Below are positions 26,162 through 33,091 of a stretch of 34,081 nucleotides of DNA, piece by piece. The DNA is from Lentisphaerota bacterium (GTDB taxonomy: Bacteria > Verrucomicrobiota > Kiritimatiellia > JAAZAB01), in assembly GCA_012514555.1 (NCBI GenBank), contig JAAZAB010000501.1, positions 1 to 34,081 of the forward strand. The letters run 5' to 3'. Position 1 is the first letter of the stretch; every line of letters starts with the position of its first letter. Position numbers and translations under genes: made by a program. The notes beneath the pieces were generated by a model that saw nothing but the letters and a program-made list of their open reading frames with translations, did no database searches and was not told where the DNA came from.

Positions 26162-28135
26162 TCATTTTGAAGCGGACGCCGGCCGCGCGGCCGGCGATTG
26201 TCGGGCAACATCGGGCGTTTCGGCGCCGGTCTTAGCATTGTCCGGTAGCTTGAAGCTGCAGAGATGCGAGCTGCTGGCAAAATACAGGCGGCCGTCGAGG
26301 CAGGCGCCGCCGCAGTCGCCGCTTATGGGCAGCGGCGATTCCGCCAGGAGAACAATGTCGCGCTTCTCCGGCCTGAGCCGGCCTATGCCTCTTTCGAACA
26401 GGACATAGAGCTCGCCGCCCGGGCCGGGCACGAACACGCCCGAGCCTTCCGCTGGAATAACCGGGCCGATCTTTTCGCCAATATCCTCCTCGTGAATCAC
26501 CTTGCGCCGAACGGGATCGAAAACGAAGAGCTTCCTCTGGTCCGCAAAGCCATAGACCAGCCCGTCCCTGGCGAGCGCGAGGTCCCTGTAGAACTGCACC
26601 CCGGGAAAGGGCGCCTTGCTCCATTCCACGGCCTTGGTTGCCATGTCCATGATGAAAAGCTCCGCCTCCTTTGCCTTCACCTCTCCGCCCTGGCCCGTGC
26701 GGGTCGCCGTGCCGCCGAGCAGCTTGCCGCCCGGCAGGGCCACGAGGCTGTATGTTGAAAGGTTGGGAGCAACGTTCGTGTGCGCGAGCAGAGTGGGCGT
26801 TTCGGCGCTGCGATCCCAGAACAGAAGGCCTCCGCCCGTGCGGCCATACCCGGGCCGGCCCGCGAGAATTATGGTTTTCCCGTCAGGGTGCGCCAGTATG
26901 CGGCGCGGCGAGTTTATCACCGGCGCGCAAGCGAACAGGACGCGGGGATTTGAATTCGTACGGCCGGGCTCGACCCACTCGCGCGCCGGATCCCACTCGA
27001 GCAGAATGCCGCCCGTGTAGCAGCCGGCGAACACGCGGCCGCCCTGAAGGCAAACCGAATTCCATGGCTTGTACGTGCCGTGCCGGACCCAGCGGTCGCT
27101 GCGCGGATCGTAACTGTAGAACCGCGCCGAATGCATCGTGGTGCCGCTGATCATGCCGTCTGGCGCGACAATGATGCTCCTCATGTTCGAGCCTTCGCTC
27201 TCGTAGTCGAAGCGCACCCGCTTCGCATCGTTGGTAGCCGGCCCGGCCACGACGAGCTCGCGCTCCACGAGATCCACTTTCGCAAGGCGCCGGCCGTCCG
27301 GAAAGGACATCTGGTCCCTTCTCCTTCCGAAAGCCGCCCGCCCGGGCGGCCTGCCTTCGACCTCGCAAGCCGAGCCCGCATGACACTCCAGCCACCCATC
27401 CTTCCTGCCCACTGAGACGTAAACCTTGCCGTTCCCGGCCCGGAACACCGATGCGCTCCCGGGACGCCGGTCCTTCTCGGCAACCAGGGTCTTGACGGTT
27501 TTAGACCTAGGATCGAAAGCGATAGCCTGGAACATGGTGTTCCCGACGCCCCAGTAGACCCAGCCGGCGTCGTCCAGCGACAGGCCGCCCGGATACTGGG
27601 CCCAGTTCTGCTTGTAGAGCTGGCCATAGTCCTTGAACGCGCGAGTCTTGGGATCGAACGAGACAAGACCGCTCTGCGGATAGGTGACAGACCAGATCAC
27701 CCCGTTTTCATCCTCGATGATGTTCATGGCCATCTGCGGGGCAGTGTTTGTGACAAACGTGAACGCCCGCGCAGCGGGATCGTATTCGCAGAAATGGCCG
27801 CCGAAATGAGTGTAAAACCTGTTGCCGCGCGAGAGCAGCGTGGAGTAAGGCGTATCCCCGTCCGCGGGAAAAGGCACGCTCAGCTGCGCGCTCCTGCCCG
27901 TGTCCGCGTCCACCTCCAGGAGCGCAAACGCGCCGCGAACGCCGTGCAGCCAGACCAGCGCCAGGTTGCGGCCCTTCCCGTCAACGGCTGCGGCCGTGCC
28001 GCGATTTTCGCTGACCGGGGCGGCTATTCCATGATCGGCAAAACCTTTGCCCAAATCCCGTGTTGCCGCGCCGGCCGGGCCCGCGAAGATGACCGCCGCG
28101 CTCAGAATGCTTCTTAAACAACGCGCAAATCTCAT
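26162..28135 (-). CDS. Secreted two-module beta-propeller-like protein (A-B order)
   Basis: 657 aa; SD GAGAGGA; signal peptide RSILSAAVIFAGPAGA. LGKGFADHGIAAPVSENRGTAAAVDGKGRNLALVWL ... DDAGWVYWGVGNT ... FPDGRRLAKVDLVERELVV ... GRPGYGRTGGGLLFWD. Confidence 0.82.
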   Translation of the reverse strand: MRFARCLRSILSAAVIFAGPAGAATRDLGKGFADHGIAAPVSENRGTAAAVDGKGRNLALVWLHGVRGAFALLEVDADTGRSAQLSVPFPADGDTPYSTLLSRGNRFYTHFGGHFCEYDPAARAFTFVTNTAPQMAMNIIEDENGVIWSVTYPQSGLVSFDPKTRAFKDYGQLYKQNWAQYPGGLSLDDAGWVYWGVGNTMFQAIAFDPRSKTVKTLVAEKDRRPGSASVFRAGNGKVYVSVGRKDGWLECHAGSACEVEGRPPGRAAFGRRRDQMSFPDGRRLAKVDLVERELVVAGPATNDAKRVRFDYESEGSNMRSIIVAPDGMISGTTMHSARFYSYDPRSDRWVRHGTYKPWNSVCLQGGRVFAGCYTGGILLEWDPAREWVEPGRTNSNPRVLFACAPVINSPRRILAHPDGKTIILAGRPGYGRTGGGLLFWDRSAETPTLLAHTNVAPNLSTYSLVALPGGKLLGGTATRTGQGGEVKAKEAELFIMDMATKAVEWSKAPFPGVQFYRDLALARDGLVYGFADQRKLFVFDPVRRKVIHEEDIGEKIGPVIPAEGSGVFVPGPGGELYVLFERGIGRLRPEKRDIVLLAESPLPISGDCGGACLDGRLYFASSSHLCSFKLPDNAKTGAETPDVARQSPAARPASASK

Positions 28136-28188
28136 TGAATCCTCTCCGCGACGGCCGTACGGTCAACCTTGTCCCCATGTCCCCCAGC

Positions 28189-28289
28189 GGCGCGGATACA
28201 ACAGCCGGGGCGGCCGTGACGGCCGCGCTCCCAGGGGGCTGCAACAGCGAGCCGCACAGAGGCGCGGATACACTGCGCTCCCAGGGGGC
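28189..28289. repeat. Pair of GC-rich direct-repeat modules (GGCGCGGATACA and GCGCTCCCAGGGGGC, each twice)
   Basis: GGCGCGGATACA at 28189-28200 and 28261-28272; GCGCTCCCAGGGGGC at 28225-28239 and 28275-28289, between two propeller genes. Confidence 0.7.
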
Positions 28290-28293
28290 CGCG

Positions 28294-30189
28294 TCACACG
28301 CGGTAGCTGTAAATCCGGGAGCCGGAGGCAAACCAGATGCGCCCGTCCTGCCATGCGCCCCCCGCGGCAATCGCCACAGGCGAGCGCGCAACCCAGGACA
28401 GCTTGAATGTGACCGGGTCCGCCTGCGCGATTCCGTTTCGGAACAGAAGGAAAATCCGGCCGTCCGGCGAAATCACGATCTTGCGCTGGCCCTGCTGCAG
28501 GTGCATTGGGCCGAAACCCGGGGCCGTCTCCTCGCGGTATATGATTTCGCGGCGCGCCGGATCAAAAACAAGGAAAAGCTTCTCTTCGTCCATCAGGCTT
28601 GGCTCGTAAACGCGGAAGTCCGCGAGCCCGTAGATCAGGCCGTCGGGCCCCGCACGCAGCTCCGAATATTCCTGCGCGCCGGGAACAAGGGCGGCATGCC
28701 ACCTTATTTTTTTCGTGGCGACGTCCAGTTCGTAAAGCTCAGCCTCTTTTGCGCGCACCTGGCCGCCCGTGCCCGCGCGCGTTCCGCTGCCGACCAGCAG
28801 GTTGCCGCCAGGCAGGGCTGCAAGCGACATTACACAATGATCGGCCAGCAGTTCCGTGTGTTTCAAGAGCGTGCTCGCGTTGGCCGCCCGGTCCCAGAAC
28901 AGAAGCCCCCCGCCGGTGTACCCGTACCCGGGCGTTCCGCCCATCACGATGGTCCGGCCGTCGGGATGCGCCAGGATGGCGTGCGGCCGGTTGATGTCGG
29001 GCTCGCATATGGCTAGAACCCGGGGATTGCTATCCGGCACGTTTCTGCGTGGCGCCGCCCAGGGCCGGACCATGTCAAGTTCCAGAAGCATGCCCTCGGT
29101 GTACGCGCCGATAAAAACGCGCTCGCCTTGATAATCCAGGACGTTCGTCTGGCCAAACACGTCCTCGTGCCGGCTTGCGCCGGTCGCCGGATCGAAGGTG
29201 AAAAACCGCATCGGAAACGCGGCGCCGCCCCCTATCCTACCGTCCGGCAGCGCGGCCACCTCCATAAGGTGCGCGCCTTCGCTCGGATAATCAAAACGCA
29301 GCGTTTTTTCAGATTGCGCCCCGGGGTCCTCCACCACCATTACGCGGTTCGTCAGGTCAAGCGTCTTGATTCTTCTGCCTGAGGGAAACTCGCGGTGAAA
29401 CGGCCAGATCGAGCCGCCAATGATCTTTTTCTTGTTCTGCGGCGGCTGCCCGGTCAATTTGACGGCCCTGTCGCGGCGCAACTCGTACCACTGGCCGTCG
29501 GACCAGTGCTTTTCATCGGAAAGACCGTAAACCTTGCCGTCTTCATCCCGGTACACATGCGAAGTCGCGTTCGGGACCCGGTCCTCTTCGGCCAGCAGAG
29601 GAACGGCCTTGCCGGATTCCGGATCGAACGCAATGAACTGGCTTAGCGTCTTGCCGACCGAAAAATATATCCAGCCGCCGGCATCCGCCGCCAGCGTATA
29701 AGGATACTGCCGCCAGTCCTGGCAATACAGAGAACCGTAATCCCGAAACTCGCCCGTGCGCGTATCGTACATGCACAAGCTGCTGTCCGGGAATGATGCC
29801 GCCCAAATTCGCCCGCCGTCGTCCTCAGTCATGCCGATTCCCAGCCGCGACTTGGTTTCGTGAACAAACGTGTAGGAGCGCGAAATGAGGTCGAACTCCA
29901 CAAAGCGGTGCTTGAACAGGGTGTAAATGCGGCTTTTAGAGGAAAACATCAGCGCAAACGGAGCATTGCCCTCCGGCAGAAACGGCATCGGGTATATGTC
30001 GGCCTTGCCCGTATCAGCGTCAATCGCCATCAGCGCAACGCAGCCCGAGGAGTCCGCCAGCCATGTCAGCGCCACATCCCGGCCGTCCTTGTCCGCCACC
30101 GCGGCAACCCCGCGGGTGCTGCTGACCGGCACCGCCACGCCATGGTCCACAAAACCGTTTCCACAATCGCGAGCCTTTCCTACATTCAC
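28294..30189 (-). CDS. Two-module beta-propeller-like protein (A-B order), apparently without signal peptide
   Basis: Listed ORF 28294..30216; GTG at 30189 (VNVGKARDCGNGFVDHG) lies 7 nt after AGGAG, so it is the likelier start. Same motifs as the 657 and 756 aa proteins (FVDHGVAVPVSSTRGVAAVADKDGRDVALTWL, GTPGYGYTGGGLLFWD). Confidence 0.8.
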   Translation of the reverse strand: MNVGKARDCGNGFVDHGVAVPVSSTRGVAAVADKDGRDVALTWLADSSGCVALMAIDADTGKADIYPMPFLPEGNAPFALMFSSKSRIYTLFKHRFVEFDLISRSYTFVHETKSRLGIGMTEDDGGRIWAASFPDSSLCMYDTRTGEFRDYGSLYCQDWRQYPYTLAADAGGWIYFSVGKTLSQFIAFDPESGKAVPLLAEEDRVPNATSHVYRDEDGKVYGLSDEKHWSDGQWYELRRDRAVKLTGQPPQNKKKIIGGSIWPFHREFPSGRRIKTLDLTNRVMVVEDPGAQSEKTLRFDYPSEGAHLMEVAALPDGRIGGGAAFPMRFFTFDPATGASRHEDVFGQTNVLDYQGERVFIGAYTEGMLLELDMVRPWAAPRRNVPDSNPRVLAICEPDINRPHAILAHPDGRTIVMGGTPGYGYTGGGLLFWDRAANASTLLKHTELLADHCVMSLAALPGGNLLVGSGTRAGTGGQVRAKEAELYELDVATKKIRWHAALVPGAQEYSELRAGPDGLIYGLADFRVYEPSLMDEEKLFLVFDPARREIIYREETAPGFGPMHLQQGQRKIVISPDGRIFLLFRNGIAQADPVTFKLSWVARSPVAIAAGGAWQDGRIWFASGSRIYSYRV

Positions 30190-30298
30190 GCTTTCTCTCC
30201 TTTCTGGCATGGCCATCCGGCTTCAATACCCCACAACGGCCATGACGCGCAAGCGTAAACCGGCAAAATAAAGGTTCTTGCTCTCGATGCGCATAACT

Positions 30299-30312
30299 GA
30301 CATCATGATGTC
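30299..30312. promoter_or_regulatory. Perfect 14-bp palindrome GACATCATGATGTC in a divergent intergenic region; candidate operator
   Basis: GACATCATGATGTC equals its own reverse complement; lies between the divergently transcribed propeller gene (-) and regulator gene (+). Confidence 0.4.
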
Positions 30313-30365
30313 CTGATAATACCCCGGTAGAAGCGCCATGAATTGTCCGCATTGAAACGCTCGCA

Positions 30366-31847
30366 TTGACCGGCATTGACGCACGGGCATGGAACCGGAT
30401 CGCAGTGAAAAAGGATATTGACAAAAACCTCGGGCCCGGGACTAACGCCATTCTGGAAAGCATATCGGACGGCGTGTTCACGGTTGATTCGGACTGGCGC
30501 ATTACCTCGTTCAACCGCGCCGCCGAGACCATAACCGGCATCAGGCGAAGGGAGGCCGTCGGAAAGCCCTGCTCGGAGGTGTTCCGCGCCAGCATGTGCG
30601 AGTCGGACTGCGCGCTCCGGCACACGGTAAAGACCGGCAGGCAGGTCGTCAATCGCCCCGCTTTCATCGTGGACTCCGCCGGACGCCGCATCTCGATCAG
30701 CGTTTCCACCGCGATCCTTAAGGACGGAAAAGGACGAATGGTGGGCGGCGCGGAAACATTTCGCGACCTGAGCCTGGTCGAGGAATTGCGCAAGGAATTG
30801 ACCGGGCGTTTCGAAATCGGCGACCTGGTGAGCCGCAGCGCCGCCATGAGGGATATTTTTGACGTCATGCCCCAGATCGCGGCCAGCGAAGCGTCTGTGC
30901 TGATCTGCGGTGAAACAGGCACCGGCAAGGAACTCCTGGCGCGCGCCATCCACAACATCAGCCCCCGCAAACGAAAACCATTCGTGGCCGTCAACTGCGG
31001 CGCCCTGCCCGACACATTGCTGGAATCGGAGCTCTTCGGCTATGTGAAAGGCGCGTTTACCGGGGCCGCGAAGGACAAGCCGGGCCGCTTCGCAATGGCC
31101 GAAGGAGGAACGCTGTTCCTAGATGAAATCGGCGATATCAGCCCGGCGCTTCAGATACGGCTGCTGCGCGTCCTGCAGGACAGGAGATACGAGCCGCTGG
31201 GCGGGACCGGAACCCTGTTCGCGGATGTCCGCGTCGTGGCGGCAACGCACTGCGACCTGCCTGCGCAAATCCGCAAAGGGGCTTTTCGCGAAGATCTCTT
31301 CTATCGCTTGAACGTCGTCAAGCTGGATCTCCCGCCTCTGCGGAAGCGAAGGGAGGACATCCCCCTGCTTGCAGAGCACTTCATCGGGCGTTTCAACCGG
31401 CTGCAAGGCAAGGCCGTCACCGGCGCCTCGCCGGATGTCATGGCATTGCTGATGGCTCATGAATATCCGGGAAACGTAAGGGAACTGGAGAATATAGTGG
31501 AACGCGCCTTCGTGCTCTGCGCCTCGGGAAGGATAGAAACGGGCCATCTGCCGCCTGATCTCGCCGGACGGACTGCGGCGCCGGCCGCGCCCGCCGGCGA
31601 ATCCATGAACGCGCAGACGCGCGCCATCGAAGCGCTGGCCATTCGCGATGCCATGGAACGCCGCGGATTCAACCGCCTCGCCGCGGCCCGCGACCTGGGA
31701 ATTCATAAAAGCACGCTGTTCCGGAAAATTAAGGCGTTGGGACTCGTCTTCCAAAAGCATGCAGGACGAGCCGCCAGAAAAGCGGACCTTAATGTGCCGG
31801 CGTCCCGGGAAACCGGTGAGAACCCGCCGGCCGGGCATCGCTCATAA
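30366..31847 (+). CDS. PAS domain-containing sigma54-dependent transcriptional activator (AAA+, Fis-type HTH)
   Basis: PAS (ILESISDGVFTVDSDWRITSFNRAAETITGI), Walker A GETGTGKE, ESELFGYVKGAFTGA (GAFTGA loop), GTLFLDEIGD, REDLFYRLNVVKLDLPPLRKRREDIPLL, C-terminal Fis HTH (AARDLGIHKSTLFRKIKALGL). Listed start is TTG; GTG at 30405 is an alternative. Confidence 0.93.
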   Translation: MTGIDARAWNRIAVKKDIDKNLGPGTNAILESISDGVFTVDSDWRITSFNRAAETITGIRRREAVGKPCSEVFRASMCESDCALRHTVKTGRQVVNRPAFIVDSAGRRISISVSTAILKDGKGRMVGGAETFRDLSLVEELRKELTGRFEIGDLVSRSAAMRDIFDVMPQIAASEASVLICGETGTGKELLARAIHNISPRKRKPFVAVNCGALPDTLLESELFGYVKGAFTGAAKDKPGRFAMAEGGTLFLDEIGDISPALQIRLLRVLQDRRYEPLGGTGTLFADVRVVAATHCDLPAQIRKGAFREDLFYRLNVVKLDLPPLRKRREDIPLLAEHFIGRFNRLQGKAVTGASPDVMALLMAHEYPGNVRELENIVERAFVLCASGRIETGHLPPDLAGRTAAPAAPAGESMNAQTRAIEALAIRDAMERRGFNRLAAARDLGIHKSTLFRKIKALGLVFQKHAGRAARKADLNVPASRETGENPPAGHRS

Positions 31848-31877
31848 ATCGCATTTCCGCGCTTTTATAATATCCGC

Positions 31878-31897
31878 AAGTCGTAATTATGCGACTT
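31878..31897. promoter_or_regulatory. Inverted repeat AAGTCG-N8-CGACTT, candidate upstream activating sequence
   Basis: aagtcgtaattatgcgactt; located ~85-105 bp upstream of the candidate -24 element at 31983. Confidence 0.4.
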
Positions 31898-31982
31898 TGA
31901 CGCCGGCGCCCGGACAAGGGGTTTAGCGCGTATTTCCTTGCCTGCCAACGCGTTGAGGATAAGTCTCGAACAGCGCTCCGGG

Positions 31983-31999
31983 TTGGCACAAAAAATGGT
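31983..31999 (+). promoter_or_regulatory. Candidate sigma54-type promoter (TTGGCAC-N5-ATGGT)
   Basis: ttGGcacaaaaaatGGt: -24 half matches TTGGCAC; the -12 half has GG instead of GC at N10 spacing. 35-50 bp before the ATG at 32035 and directly downstream of a sigma54 activator gene. Confidence 0.4.
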
Positions 32000-32034
32000 A
32001 TATTACTGGTTATGAAACTGAAAAGCGGAGAGGC

Positions 32035-32487
32035 ATGAAGCTGGCGCTGGCAACATGGAACGGAAGGATATCCCCGCTCTTCGATGTGGCGCGCCAGGTT
32101 CTGATGCTCGACATCGAGGGCGGCCGGGTTGTCAAGCGGCACGCTGAATCGCTGCCCGGCACAAATTCGATCGCCCAGGCGAACAGCATTATGGCCCTTG
32201 GGCCGGACGCCCTGGTTTGCGGCGCCATTTCAAAGCCGCTGGCAGGACTGCTGGCGGCCATGCGCGTCCGGGTGATTCCCTTCACCGCCGGCAATGTCGA
32301 GGAAGTGCTGGCCGCCTGGATGGCCAGGACTCTGCCGAACCCGGCGCTGACCATGCCCGGGTGTTGCCGGCAACGCGGGCTCTGCAGTGGCGCCGGAGCC
32401 GGGGATGGAAACAGGCGGCGCTGCCATGAAAAAAGGAGATGTCATGAAAATCGCGATACCGTCAACCGGCAAGGCAACATCCGATAG
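32035..32487 (+). CDS. NifX/NifB C-terminal-like (dinitrogenase iron-molybdenum cofactor biosynthesis family) protein
   Basis: MKLALATWNGRISPLFDVARQVLMLDIEGGRVV...ALVCGAISKPLAGLLAAMRVRVIPFTAGNVEEVLAAW. SD GGAGAGG upstream. Confidence 0.82.
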   Translation: MKLALATWNGRISPLFDVARQVLMLDIEGGRVVKRHAESLPGTNSIAQANSIMALGPDALVCGAISKPLAGLLAAMRVRVIPFTAGNVEEVLAAWMARTLPNPALTMPGCCRQRGLCSGAGAGDGNRRRCHEKRRCHENRDTVNRQGNIR

Positions 32488-32806
32488 CCTGGACCCGCGC
32501 TTCGGACGGGCAAAATTTTTCATCGTCGCGGACACGGCCACGGACGAGGCATCGGCCCATGATAACGCGCAGAACTTGAATGCCGCGCAGGGCGCTGGCA
32601 TCCAGTCTGCGGAAACGGTCGCCAAGCTGGGCGTTGAAGCGGTTGTAGCCGGCAATGTCGGGCCAAAGGCTTTTCGCGTCCTGAACGCGGCGGGCATCAA
32701 GATTTTCCTGGCCCCACAAGGCACGGCGGCTGACGCCATTCGAAAATTCAAGGCCGGCGAATTGAAGGAAGTTTCTTCGGCAAATGTTGAAGGACACTGG
32801 GCATAG
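32444..32806 (+). CDS. NifX/NifB C-terminal-like (dinitrogenase iron-molybdenum cofactor biosynthesis family) protein
   Basis: MKIAIPSTGKATSDSLDPRFGRAKFFIVAD...GAGIQSAETVAKLGVEAVVAGNVGPKAFRVLNAAGIKIF. ATG 32444 preceded by AAAAAAGGAGATGTC. Confidence 0.9.
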   Translation: MKIAIPSTGKATSDSLDPRFGRAKFFIVADTATDEASAHDNAQNLNAAQGAGIQSAETVAKLGVEAVVAGNVGPKAFRVLNAAGIKIFLAPQGTAADAIRKFKAGELKEVSSANVEGHWA

Positions 32807-32836
32807 CGTTCAAAAGGCAGGACGTCCGGCTTCGCG

Positions 32837-32862
32837 CCGGCGGGCAACATGGCGCCCGCCGG
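32837..32862 (+). terminator. Stem-loop CCGGCGGGC-aacatggc-GCCCGCCGG downstream of the NifX-like pair
   Basis: Perfect 9-bp stem 31 nt after the stop; no strong U-tract. Confidence 0.45.
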
Positions 32863-32931
32863 ACAGGTGCGCGGAGCGTGACATAAGCGGGTTAAAGATA
32901 TGGAGTCTCAACCCCCGCTGAAATAACGGCG

Positions 32932-32988
32932 GCGCACAGGCCCCCTGCCCGGCGTGAAACAGGCGAACCTACGCAGCAGGGACTGCGC
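32932..32988 (+). other. Candidate structured leader RNA upstream of the peroxiredoxin gene
   Basis: Nested complementarity: GCGCA/TGCGC, CCCTGC/GCAGGG, GCGT/ACGC, AGG-CGAA-CCT within gcgcacaggccccctgcccggcgtgaaacaggcgaacctacgcagcagggactgcgc. Confidence 0.4.
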
Positions 32989-33091
32989 ATTCGCATAAAG
33001 GAGGATTACGCGCACGGGAAATGCGGCCGCACACGAAACCGTTCCGGCCGCTGATTGCAGGGCATACGGTCAAAACACATCACAAGGAATA

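Noticed and set aside
414-30189. Calling the propellers PQQ dehydrogenases or WD40 proteins
   Set aside because: No clear PQQ-binding Trp-docking or WD dipeptide pattern; only a generic propeller-like repeat can be supported from sequence.
30020-31015. 331 aa minus-strand ORF (and 30303..30953) over the activator
   Set aside because: Antisense to a textbook sigma54 AAA+ gene.
31983-32004. Reading TTGGCA...TATATT as a sigma70 promoter
   Set aside because: Spacing of ~10 bp is too short for sigma70; a sigma54-type reading fits better, though imperfectly.
32932-32988. Assignment of the leader to a c-di-GMP-I (GEMM) riboswitch because of cgcacagg
   Set aside because: The rest of the consensus (GGGCAAACC, ACGCAAAGCC) is absent.
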